A stretch of DNA of 64,000 nucleotides from FEN-1219 sp963713355 (GTDB lineage Bacteria; Pseudomonadota; Gammaproteobacteria; Steroidobacterales; Rariloculaceae): NCBI GenBank assembly GCA_963713355.1, contig CAVQLK010000011.1, positions 310,001 to 374,000 on the forward strand, read 5' to 3'. Of this stretch, positions 11,072-19,252 are shown one piece after another. The position numbers and the translations under genes are program-made. How positions within the stretch are numbered: the stretch's first letter is position 1; each line of letters opens with the position of its first letter. Below the pieces are notes generated by a model. That model was given only the letters and a program-made list of their open reading frames with translations. It did not search any database and was not told the origin of the DNA.

Positions 11072-12979
11072 ATGCTGCAGCGAATTCACGACTCCCTTGG
11101 CAAATGGATCGTCGTGATCGTTCTTGGCCTGATCGCGTTCAGCTTCATCTTCTGGGGCGTCGACTTTGGACTGACGGGCGCCTCGACGTTCGCGGCGAAG
11201 GTCAACGGCGAGGACGTCTCGATCACGGATTTCAACCGTGCGCTGCAGGCTCGCGAGAACCAGTATCGACAGATCTACCGCGCCGAGCTGCCGGAAGACG
11301 TGCGTCGCGAGCTGCGGCGCGCCGTCATCGACGAGCTCGTGCGCGATGCCGCGCTCACGCAGCGCGTCGAGGAGCAGGGCTACCGCGCATCACCGGCACG
11401 AGTCGATGAAGCCATTCGCAGCGTAGAGGCGTTCCAGGTCGACGGTGAGTATTCGGACCAGCTCGCGGTCGGCCTGCTCGCCAACCAAGGCCTGACGCCG
11501 CCGATGTTCAGAGCGCTGACGCGCGAAAGCCTCGAGGTCGGCGATTTGCAAAACGGCATCGTGGACTCGACGTTCCTGACGCCGGCCGAGTTCCGGCGCT
11601 ATATCGAGCTCTACAACCAACGGCGCGAGGTCGCGTACGCGCTGTTCGAGCTCGAGCGCTACAGTGCAGACATCACGATCGACGACGCCGCCCTCGCGTC
11701 GCGTTACGAGAACAATCAGGCGAGCTACCAGACCACGGAAACCGTCGATCTCGAGTACCTCGAGCTCGCGCTGGCCGACATCGCCGCGACCGTGGAGGTC
11801 AGCGAAGAGGAGCTGCGTGCCGCTTACGAGGAGCAGCGTGCGCAGTTCGAGACGGCCGAGGAGCGGCGCGCCAGTCACATCTTGATCGAGGTCGCCGACG
11901 AGCAGGAAGAAGCGGCGCGCGCGGCGGCCGAAGCCGTCCTCGCGCGTCTACGCGCCGGCGAAGATTTCGCCGCCGTTGCGGCCGAGGTCTCGGCCGACGC
12001 CGGCACGAAAGCGCAGGGCGGGGAGCTCGGCTGGATCAGCCGCGGCACGCTCGTAGGGCCGTTCGAGGACGCATTGTTTGCGCTTCAGACGGGGGGCTTG
12101 AGCGAGCCCGTGCGCACGGAGTTCGGTTTTCACGTCATTCGGCTCGAGGAAGTGCGCGTCGGCGAGATCCAACCGTTCGAGGCCGTGCGCGAGGAGCTTG
12201 CAGCCGAAACGCGAACGCGCGAAGCGGAAGATGAATTCTACGAGCGCGCGAATCAGCTGGCCGACGCGGCGTTCGATGCCCACGACGAGCTCACATCGGT
12301 GGCGTCCGCCCTGAATCTGCCGTTGAAGACGGCCATGGGATATCCGCGCACCGGCGACTCGAGCCTGTTCGATAACAGCGCGGCCGTCGTGCAGGCTGCG
12401 TTCGCCGAGGAGATCGTCGAGAGCGGGCGCAACAGTGAGATCGTCGAGCTCGCCGAAGATCACGTGCTCGTGCTGCGCGTCACGGCGCATCACGTTCCGA
12501 TGACGAAGCCGCTCGACGAGGTGCGCGAGCTGATTCGCGAAGAGCTCGTTCGCGAGCGTGCGCTCGGGCTCGCTGAGGAAGCGGCTCAAGCATTCCTCGC
12601 GGATATCGAGCGCGGCGGCGACGCTGCCGAGCGGGCTGCGGCTCGCGGCGGCGTCTGGAATGCGGCGGCGTGGATCACGCGCACGGATGAAGCTGTGCCG
12701 ACAGAGGTGCTGTCGGCCGCGTTCGGGATGCCGAAGGTTGCGGGCGGCGCGCCGCAACGGGAGATCATCGCGCTCGCGAACGGCGGCCAGGCCGTCGTCG
12801 TGCTGACGGGCGTCGAGGCCGGCGAGCCGGCGACGATGACCCAGGAGGAGCGCGATCAGCGGCAGCGACAGCTCGCGGATCAGGCGGCGCGGGCGGAGCT
12901 GACGGGGTATGCCGGCAACGTCAGCGACGCGGCCGAGGTGCGCATCCCCGACGACATCCTGAATCCCCCATTGTTCTGA
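11072..12979 (+). CDS. ppiD: PpiD-like periplasmic peptidyl-prolyl isomerase / chaperone
   Basis: A 635-residue membrane-anchored chaperone. Residues about 12-32 form a single transmembrane anchor (VIVLGLIAFSFIFWGV). A SurA-like N domain, a parvulin (PpiC-type) domain around residues 265-365 (ASHILIEV, GGELGWISRGT, FGFHVIRLEE) and a C-terminal helical domain follow. It assists folding of secreted proteins as they leave SecYEG. ATG 11072 begins the canonical MLQRIHDSLGKW sequence. Its position after hupB is conserved. Confidence 0.95.
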   Translation: MLQRIHDSLGKWIVVIVLGLIAFSFIFWGVDFGLTGASTFAAKVNGEDVSITDFNRALQARENQYRQIYRAELPEDVRRELRRAVIDELVRDAALTQRVEEQGYRASPARVDEAIRSVEAFQVDGEYSDQLAVGLLANQGLTPPMFRALTRESLEVGDLQNGIVDSTFLTPAEFRRYIELYNQRREVAYALFELERYSADITIDDAALASRYENNQASYQTTETVDLEYLELALADIAATVEVSEEELRAAYEEQRAQFETAEERRASHILIEVADEQEEAARAAAEAVLARLRAGEDFAAVAAEVSADAGTKAQGGELGWISRGTLVGPFEDALFALQTGGLSEPVRTEFGFHVIRLEEVRVGEIQPFEAVREELAAETRTREAEDEFYERANQLADAAFDAHDELTSVASALNLPLKTAMGYPRTGDSSLFDNSAAVVQAAFAEEIVESGRNSEIVELAEDHVLVLRVTAHHVPMTKPLDEVRELIREELVRERALGLAEEAAQAFLADIERGGDAAERAAARGGVWNAAAWITRTDEAVPTEVLSAAFGMPKVAGGAPQREIIALANGGQAVVVLTGVEAGEPATMTQEERDQRQRQLADQAARAELTGYAGNVSDAAEVRIPDDILNPPLF

Positions 12980-13036
12980 TCCCTATTCTGCTCGCCCTCA
13001 ACGGGTCCCGCGGCCGCCCCACATAGCGAGGCGCGA

Positions 13037-13843
13037 TCAGCCTGGGTTGGAAGAAGCGGCGGTAGGGAGGGCCATGCCGACGATGTTGAAGCCGGCGTCG
13101 ACGTAGAGGACTTGGCCGGTGATGCCGGCGGCGAGGTCGGAGCACAAGAAGGCGGCGGCATTGCCGACGTCCTCGATCGTGATGTTGCGCTTGAGCGGGG
13201 CGGCGCTGCCGACGTGCGCGATCATGTCGCGGATGCCTTTGACGCCGGAGGCCGCCAGCGTGCGGATCGGGCCGGCCGAGATTGCGTTGATGCGGATGCC
13301 GCTCGCGCCGAGATCGACTGCCAGGAAGCGCACGTTGGCCTCTAGGCTCGCTTTCGCGAGGCCCATGACGTTGTAGTTCGGCAGCGTGCGGACGGCACCG
13401 AGGTAGCTCAGCGTCAGCAGTGCGCCGGCGCGGCCTCGCATCGCGGGCTCGGCTTTTTTCGCGAGCGCGGCGAGGCTGTAGCTCGAGACGTCGTGCGCGA
13501 TGCGAAAGCCTTCGCGGTTCACTGCGTCGAGATAGCGGCCGTCGAGCTGGTCCGCCGGCGCGAAGGCGAGCGAGTGCACGAGCACGTCGAAGCCGTCCCA
13601 GCGCTTTGCGATGCCGGCGAAGAACGCGTCGATCTGCGCATCCTCGGAAACGTCGAGCGGCAGAGTCAGGTCGCTGCCGAGCTCGGACGCCATGCCCTCG
13701 ACTCGGGCTTTGAGCTTGTCGTTCTGGTACCCGAATGCGAGCTCGGCGCCTTCGCGCCGCATCGCTTGTGCAATGCCCCACGCAATCGAGCGATTGCTCG
13801 CGAGGCCGACGATGACGGCCCGTTTGCCGGCGAGGAAGCCCAT
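13037..13843 (-). CDS. fabI: enoyl-[acyl-carrier-protein] reductase (NADH)
   Basis: The 268-residue short-chain dehydrogenase catalyses the last reduction of fatty acid elongation. It shows the FabI-specific nucleotide loop GLASNRSIAWGIAQ instead of the usual TGxxxGxG, and the catalytic Tyr/Lys pair in NYNVMGLAKASLE. A longer upstream open frame exists, but it runs through the transglycosylase gene; the ATG at 13843 gives the family N-terminus MGFLAGKR. The ATG overlaps the upstream gene's TGA by one base (TGATG), suggesting coupled translation. It converges on ppiD with 57 bases between them. Confidence 0.96.
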   Translation of the reverse strand: MGFLAGKRAVIVGLASNRSIAWGIAQAMRREGAELAFGYQNDKLKARVEGMASELGSDLTLPLDVSEDAQIDAFFAGIAKRWDGFDVLVHSLAFAPADQLDGRYLDAVNREGFRIAHDVSSYSLAALAKKAEPAMRGRAGALLTLSYLGAVRTLPNYNVMGLAKASLEANVRFLAVDLGASGIRINAISAGPIRTLAASGVKGIRDMIAHVGSAAPLKRNITIEDVGNAAAFLCSDLAAGITGQVLYVDAGFNIVGMALPTAASSNPG

Positions 13844-15528
13844 CAGCCGCTTTGCTCGGTGATGTCGACGACCATCTTCAGGCGTTGGCCAGGCTGCAGG
13901 TACTTGCCGGAGGCGCCCGTGTTCCACTCGACGAGCTTGTCGACCGAGACTTTGAAGCGCCGCGCGATCGACGACAGCGAATCGCCGCGGCGCACGACGT
14001 ACGTGATCTCGCGAATGCGCGGGGTCGCGGCGAAGCTGGGCGCGGCGCCTGAGCTCACGAGCGAAGCCTGGGGCGTCGTCGTGATGGCCGCTACGGGTAT
14101 CACGGCTGTTCCCACCGCGGCCGTCGCCGCGGGAGCGTCGGCCCAGACGACGAGCTCGCGGCCCACGCTGAGCACGTCTCCGGGCGCCATCGCGTTCCAG
14201 CTGGCAAGGCTGCGCAAATCGACGTCGTAGGCGCGTGAGATCGACCACAGCGACTCGCCGTTCTTCACGACGTGCGCGCGCCGCTCGCCGCTGCGCGTAG
14301 TGCTCTGCTGCCGAGTCGCACGCGCATCGGCGCTCTGCGTGTAGCTCGCGAGCGACTCCGTCGCGTGCGGGATCATCAGATACTCGCCGGCGCGGATCGT
14401 GTTGCCGCGTAGCCCGTTCACCTCCCGCAGCACTGCGGGCGTCGTGTGATAGCGCTCGGCAATGCCGCCGATCGTGTCGCCGCCGCTGACGCGGTGCCGC
14501 GTCCATTCGACGCGCTCGCGCTCGCCGAGAGCCGCGAGCGATGTCGCGAATGCGCCTGCCTGCGCGATCGGCAGCAGCAGCCGATGTGGGCCTTCGGGGT
14601 CGGTCGCCCAGCGGTTGACGCCGGGGTTCAGCGCGTACAGCGCGTCCGTCTCGATGCCCGCGAGCCGTGCCGCAAGCGCCATGTCGATTTGACTGCCCGT
14701 GGTCACGACGGCGAACCGCGGCTCGTTACGCAGCTCGGGCAGCGTGACGCCGAAGACGGCGGGGTTGCCGACGAGCTCGGCGATCGCGAGCAGGCGCGGC
14801 ACGTACGTGCGCGTCTCGGCCGGCAGGTAATTCTTGATGCCCCAAAAATCCAGCGGCTTGCCCGCGGCAGCCGCTTTCTTCAGAGCGCGCGCGACGTTGC
14901 CTTCGCCGGAGTTGTAGCCCGCGATCGCGAGCAACCAGTCGCCGTCGAACTGCCGGTGCAGTTGCTCGAGATAGTCGAGCGCGGCGCGCGTGGAGTCGAG
15001 GACGTCGCGGCGGCCGTCGAACCACCAGTTTTGCTCCAAGCCGAGCCGCTTGCCGGTGCCGGGGATGATCTGCCACAAGCCGGCCGCGCGGCCGTGCGAG
15101 TACGCGAACGGGTCGAACGCGCTCTCGACGATCGGCAAGAGCGCGAGCTCCGCGGGCATGTCGCGCGCCTCGAGGGCGCCGACGATGTGGAACATATAGA
15201 GGTCGGCTCGCGTGAACACGCGATCGAGGTAGGCCTGATTGCGTGCGTACCACGCGCGCTCGCGCTCGACGGTCGGGTCGGCGGCGATCTCCCACGCGAA
15301 TCGCGACCTGAGCCGCGTCAGCAGGTCCGCCTCGGCGATCGTGTCGCGGTACTCGAGCGCCGGAAGCACGATCGCCTCCAGGGGCGCGACGGCCACGACG
15401 GGAGGCGGAGCGGCAGCCGGCGGCGGCTGCTCGGGGCCCATGGATTGACAGGCCGAAACAACGAGGCCCAACGCGAGGACTACCGTGGGGCGGCTGCTCC
15501 GGCGCAGCCTGTTGTTATTGTTGTCCAT
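13843..15528 (-). CDS. mltD: MltD-like lytic murein transglycosylase lipoprotein with LysM repeats
   Basis: The 561-residue protein has a lipoprotein signal (VVSAC lipobox near residue 25), a proline-rich linker and a family 1 transglycosylase domain (ALLPIVESAFDP with the catalytic Glu, then GLWQIIPGTGKR). Three C-terminal LysM domains follow (GGDTIGGIAERY, NGESLWSISRAY, RGDSLSSIARRF). It cleaves peptidoglycan glycan strands from the inner leaflet of the outer membrane. The ATG at 15528 is chosen over a GTG-started extension because it begins just before the signal peptide. E. coli MltD has fewer LysM units in about 450 residues. Confidence 0.92.
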   Translation of the reverse strand: MDNNNNRLRRSSRPTVVLALGLVVSACQSMGPEQPPPAAAPPPVVAVAPLEAIVLPALEYRDTIAEADLLTRLRSRFAWEIAADPTVERERAWYARNQAYLDRVFTRADLYMFHIVGALEARDMPAELALLPIVESAFDPFAYSHGRAAGLWQIIPGTGKRLGLEQNWWFDGRRDVLDSTRAALDYLEQLHRQFDGDWLLAIAGYNSGEGNVARALKKAAAAGKPLDFWGIKNYLPAETRTYVPRLLAIAELVGNPAVFGVTLPELRNEPRFAVVTTGSQIDMALAARLAGIETDALYALNPGVNRWATDPEGPHRLLLPIAQAGAFATSLAALGERERVEWTRHRVSGGDTIGGIAERYHTTPAVLREVNGLRGNTIRAGEYLMIPHATESLASYTQSADARATRQQSTTRSGERRAHVVKNGESLWSISRAYDVDLRSLASWNAMAPGDVLSVGRELVVWADAPAATAAVGTAVIPVAAITTTPQASLVSSGAAPSFAATPRIREITYVVRRGDSLSSIARRFKVSVDKLVEWNTGASGKYLQPGQRLKMVVDITEQSG

Positions 15529-15662
15529 AGAGCGCCGGAGCCCATTTTTCGAGGTGGTAAACGTATCGTTACCGAGGACCGCAGCTCCATGCAAGGGCGA
15601 AAATGGCGACACCGCGCGCGCGTGCATTGAACTGTGATGGGCCTCTCAGGCAGGATCAAGGC

Positions 15663-16430
15663 ATGAGCAGCGAACCGATCTCAGTCAAGGAATGGCTCTC
15701 GACGCCGCTCGGGCGGCGCTGCCTCGCCAACGAGCAGCGCCTCATGCGCGGCGCGTTGGAACGAGTCTTCGGCGAGCAGATGCTGCAGATCGGCGCCTGG
15801 GGCGCGCGCAACTCGTTCCTGCGCTACGCGCGGACGCAGCGGCGCGCGCTCGTCGACTGGCGGCCCGGCGTGGCCGCCGATCTCATCTCGGATCCCGAGC
15901 AGCTTGCAATCGCCAGTGACTCGGTGGACGCCGTGCTGCTGCCGCACACGCTCGAGCGCACGGCGTCGCCGCACGCCGTGCTGCGCGAGGTCGATCGCGT
16001 CCTGCGCGCCGACGGGCATCTCATCGTCTTGAGCTTCGCGTCGGGCGGCTTGTGGGGCCTGCGGCACTTGCTGTCGAGCGGCGGCTATCCGAACGGCCGG
16101 GACCACGCGATGCGCGAAGGCCGGCTCCGCGATTGGCTCGAGCTCCTGTCCTTCGAGGTGCCTGCCGCGACTCGCTACTGCCACACACTGCCGATCGAGC
16201 GCTTCAAGCAGCTCAAGATCCTGCCGCGCGAGGAATGGGCGCAGCGCTGGCTGCCCATTTTCAGCGGCGGCTACATGCTGCGAGCGCAGAAGCGCGTGCA
16301 TCCCCTGACGCCCGTGCGCCTGTTTCGCCGGCAACCGCGCTTGCGCGTCGTCGGCGGCCTCGTCGAGCCGACGACGCGCGCCCCCGTGCGCGCGCTGCCG
16401 CATTCGGCCGGCGACTCGCCCGAGCGCTAG
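15663..16430 (+). CDS. class I SAM-dependent methyltransferase (YafS-like)
   Basis: The 255-residue product shows a degenerate methyltransferase core: QIGAWGARNS in place of motif I, IASDSVDAVLLPHTLE (motif post-I) and EVDRVLRADGHLIVLSF (motif post-III). Its start MSSEPISVKEWLSTPLGR and position directly before rnhA-dnaQ match the yafS-rnhA-dnaQ order in E. coli. The substrate is unknown. Its TAG overlaps the GTG start of rnhA by one base. Confidence 0.85.
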   Translation: MSSEPISVKEWLSTPLGRRCLANEQRLMRGALERVFGEQMLQIGAWGARNSFLRYARTQRRALVDWRPGVAADLISDPEQLAIASDSVDAVLLPHTLERTASPHAVLREVDRVLRADGHLIVLSFASGGLWGLRHLLSSGGYPNGRDHAMREGRLRDWLELLSFEVPAATRYCHTLPIERFKQLKILPREEWAQRWLPIFSGGYMLRAQKRVHPLTPVRLFRRQPRLRVVGGLVEPTTRAPVRALPHSAGDSPER

Positions 16431-16891
16431 TGTCGGCGGTCGAGGCGTTCACCGACGGTGCCTGTCGCGGCAACCCCGGCCCGGGCGGCTGGGGCGTCGT
16501 GTTGCGCTTTGGCGAGCGCGTCAAGGAGCTCTTCGGCGGCGAGCCCGCGACGACGAACAACCGCATGGAGCTCAGGGCCGCGATCGAGGCGCTGACGGCT
16601 TTGAAACGCCCCTGCCGCGTCGACCTCTACACGGATTCGCGCTACGTGCGAAGCGGCATCATGGAATGGGTGCCGGCGTGGCGCGCGCGCGGCTGGCGCA
16701 CCGCGGACAAGAAGCCCGTCAAGAATCAGGACTTGTGGGAGGCGCTCGCCGCGGCTGCGGCGCGCCACGACGTGACGTGGCATTGGGTCAAGGGGCACGC
16801 CGGGCACGTCGAGAACGAGCGCGCTGACGAGCTCGCGAACGAAGGCATCGACGCGATGCTCGCGAGCGGGCAAGATACGCGCACTCTTTGA
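16430..16891 (+). CDS. rnhA: ribonuclease HI
   Basis: A 153-residue RNase H of normal length with all four acidic catalytic residues: Asp in FTDGACRGNPG, Glu in NNRMEL, Asp in LYTDSRYV and Asp in ENERADELAN. It also has the basic handle region (WRARGWRTADKKPVKN). It removes RNA from RNA-DNA hybrids. The GTG start overlaps the upstream TAG (TAGTG). The open frame extends further upstream but only antiparallel to the methyltransferase. Confidence 0.96.
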   Translation: MSAVEAFTDGACRGNPGPGGWGVVLRFGERVKELFGGEPATTNNRMELRAAIEALTALKRPCRVDLYTDSRYVRSGIMEWVPAWRARGWRTADKKPVKNQDLWEALAAAAARHDVTWHWVKGHAGHVENERADELANEGIDAMLASGQDTRTL

Positions 16892-16917
16892 TTGCCGATG
16901 AGAAGCCGCCGCCGCTG

Positions 16918-17658
16918 ATGCGTCAGATCGTTCTCGACACCGAAACCACGGGCCTCGAGCCGGCGGCCGGCCACAGGATCATCGAGATCGGCTGCGTGGA
17001 GCTCGTGAATCGCCGGCCGACTTCGAATCGATTCCACCGCTATATCAACCCCGAGCGCGAGGTCGACCGCGGCGCGCTCGAGGTGCATGGCATCGAGAAC
17101 GAGTTTCTCGCGACTCAACCGAAGTTCGCCGAGGTCGCGGCGGAGCTCGTCGAGTTCGTCAAGGGCGCCGAGCTCGTCATTCACAACGCGGACTTCGACA
17201 TCGAGTTCCTGAACCACGAGCTCAAGCGGCTGCCGGAGATGCCGCAAGAGATTCGTAGTTGCTGCGGCGTCCTCGACACGCTCGCGCTCGCGCGCCGAAT
17301 GCATCCCGGCCAGCGCAACAGCCTCGATGCGCTGGCGAAGCGCTACAACGTCGATAACTCAAAGCGCGAGCTGCACGGCGCGTTGCTCGACGCGCAGATC
17401 CTGGCCGACATCTATCTTGCGATGACGGGCGGGCAGGTCAGCCTGTCGCTCGAGAGCGAGGCGGCGCGCGCAGTTGCGGAGGGTGCCGTCGAGCTGGCGA
17501 TCGACCGGCGAGGAATCGAGCTCGTGGTTGTCATGGCGAGCGCCGAGGAAGAGCGGGCGCACGAAGCCATGCTGGCGGTGATGGCGAAGCGCGGTGCGCC
17601 GATCTGGCGCGAGCTCGAGCAAGCCGACCGCGTCGCGAGCCTGGAAACCGCAGCCTGA
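16918..17658 (+). CDS. dnaQ: DNA polymerase III epsilon subunit (3'-5' proofreading exonuclease)
   Basis: About 246 residues of DEDDh exonuclease: ExoI LDTETTGLEP, ExoII HNADFDIEFLNHEL and ExoIII HGALLDAQILADIYL. Behind this core lies a C-terminal segment that in DnaQ binds the alpha subunit. ATG 16918 puts the first motif at the usual place (MRQIVLDTETTG). A TTG at 16888 overlapping the rnhA stop would add ten residues and cannot be excluded. It proofreads replication errors. Confidence 0.95.
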   Translation: MRQIVLDTETTGLEPAAGHRIIEIGCVELVNRRPTSNRFHRYINPEREVDRGALEVHGIENEFLATQPKFAEVAAELVEFVKGAELVIHNADFDIEFLNHELKRLPEMPQEIRSCCGVLDTLALARRMHPGQRNSLDALAKRYNVDNSKRELHGALLDAQILADIYLAMTGGQVSLSLESEAARAVAEGAVELAIDRRGIELVVVMASAEEERAHEAMLAVMAKRGAPIWRELEQADRVASLETAA

Positions 17659-17763
17659 TTCTGCGCGGCGGTCTCGGCGTCGGAGCTGCTCCGGTACACT
17701 TGTTGCCTACCTCCTATGGTTGGCCAGGTCGTTCTAGTCAGCGGTCGGGGTAGTTTTGGGAGG

Positions 17764-18180
17764 ATGGGGTCATTGCGCGCGCTGAGCGACACTCGGATCG
17801 GCATCATTGGGCTTGGCTACGTCGGGCTGCCGTTAGCCGTCGAGTTCGGCAAGCACTTTTCCACTGTTGGATTCGATATCAAGAAGGAGCGCATCGCCGA
17901 GCTCGAGAACGGGACGGACTCAACGTTGGAGGCGACGAGCGAAGAGCTGCGCGCGGTGCATGACCCATGGGCGAGCTCGTCGGAAGCCGAGCACGAATAT
18001 GGTATCTCTTTGATTGATAAGCCGAAATCAGGCAGCTACGATGCGATCGTCGTCGCGGTCGCGCACAAAGAATTCCTCGATCTTGGCGTCAGCGGGATCC
18101 GCAGCTTCGGCAGCCCCAACACTGTCATCTTCGACATCAAACATGTGCTGCCCAAAGACGCCTCGGACGGGCGGCTTTGA
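17764..18180 (+). pseudogene. internally deleted UDP-sugar dehydrogenase (TviB/WbpA type)
   Basis: The 138-residue frame starts with an intact NAD-binding fold (RIGIIGLGYVGLPLAVEFGK, then GFDIKKERIAELENG). At about 17950 it passes straight into the C-terminal domain of the same family (VHDPWASSSEAEHEYGI, YDAIVVAVAHKEF, FDIKHVLPKDASDGRL). Intact enzymes are about 425 residues, so roughly 285 are missing, including the central dimerisation domain and the active-site Cys. The reading frame survives, but the protein cannot be a working dehydrogenase. An intact Ugd gene is at 53930. Confidence 0.85.
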
Positions 18181-18199
18181 TCGCTAGTAGGAATCCGTT

Positions 18200-19213
18200 T
18201 TGAAAATACTCGTCACAGGCGCGGCTGGGTTCATCGGCTTCCATACCGCGAATCTATTGCTCGATCGCGGCGACGAGGTCGTCGGACTCGACAACCTCAA
18301 CGAGTACTACGACGTCACGCTCAAGCATGCGCGCCTCAAGGGTCTCGAAGGTCGGCCGAACTTCAGCTTCGTCAAGCTCGATCTAGTCGACCGCGCCGGG
18401 ATGGCGAAGCTGTTCGCCGCCGAGAAGTTTACCCGCGTCATCCACCTTGCAGCGCAGGCCGGCGTGCGGTATAGCATCGAGGCGCCGTTTACCTATATCG
18501 ACAGCAACGTGCAAGGCACGATGACCGTGCTCGAAGGGTGCCGCCACAACGGCGTCGAGCATCTGGTGTTCGCTTCGACGAGCTCGGTTTACGGCGCGAA
18601 CTCGAAGATGCCGTTCTCGGTCCATGACAACGTCGATCATCCGCTGTCGCTGTATGCCGCCACGAAGAAGGGCAACGAGCTGATGGCGCACACGTATGCG
18701 TCGTTGTACGGCCTGCCGATCACCGGGTTACGGTTCTTCACGGTGTACGGTCCGTTTGGGCGGCCGGATATGGCGCTGTTCCTGTTCACGAAGAACATCC
18801 TGGCCGGCAAGCCGATCGACGTCTTCAACTACGGCCACCATCGGCGCGATTTCACCTACGTCGGCGACATCGCCGAGGGTGTCGTGCGAGCCATGGACCG
18901 CGTCGCACAGCCGAACGTCGCATGGCGCAGCGACGCACCGGATCCCGCGACGAGCAAGGCGCCGTATCGAATCTACAATATCGGCAATCAGCAGCCCGTC
19001 GAGCTCATGCGCTACATCGAGGTGCTCGAGGAGTGTCTTGGGCGCAAGGCCGAGAAGAACATGCTCCCGCTGCAGCTCGGTGACGTGCCGGATACATGGG
19101 CCGATGTCGAGGATCTTGTCGCTGACGTCGGCTATCGGCCGAGCACGCCGGTCGAGGTGGGCGTACGGCGGTTCGTCGAGTGGTATCTCGATTACTACAA
19201 GGTCAACCGCTGA
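18200..19213 (+). CDS. UDP-glucuronate 4-epimerase (CapI-like)
   Basis: A 337-residue extended short-chain dehydrogenase with VTGAAGFIGFHTA (NAD loop), the Ser/Tyr/Lys triad (STSSVYG; YAATKKGNE) and the GLRFFTVYGPFGRPDMALF stretch characteristic of UDP-GlcA 4-epimerases. It would convert UDP-GlcA, made by Ugd at 53930, to UDP-GalA. The TTG start follows AGGA at 7 bases. TviB-type and CapI-type genes are often paired, so this one outlived its deleted neighbour. Confidence 0.88.
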   Translation: MKILVTGAAGFIGFHTANLLLDRGDEVVGLDNLNEYYDVTLKHARLKGLEGRPNFSFVKLDLVDRAGMAKLFAAEKFTRVIHLAAQAGVRYSIEAPFTYIDSNVQGTMTVLEGCRHNGVEHLVFASTSSVYGANSKMPFSVHDNVDHPLSLYAATKKGNELMAHTYASLYGLPITGLRFFTVYGPFGRPDMALFLFTKNILAGKPIDVFNYGHHRRDFTYVGDIAEGVVRAMDRVAQPNVAWRSDAPDPATSKAPYRIYNIGNQQPVELMRYIEVLEECLGRKAEKNMLPLQLGDVPDTWADVEDLVADVGYRPSTPVEVGVRRFVEWYLDYYKVNR

Positions 19214-19252
19214 TCCCTCGCCTCTGAGCTCGGGACTGATACTCTTTGTGCC

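Noticed and set aside
13844..14506. N-terminal extension of FabI by about 220 codons
   Set aside because: The extension overlaps the transglycosylase gene in another frame and is arginine-rich noise; the family start is at 13843.
14446..15630. 394-codon frame antisense to the MltD-like gene
   Set aside because: Arg/Val-rich shadow frame, while the minus strand carries an unmistakable SLT and LysM protein.
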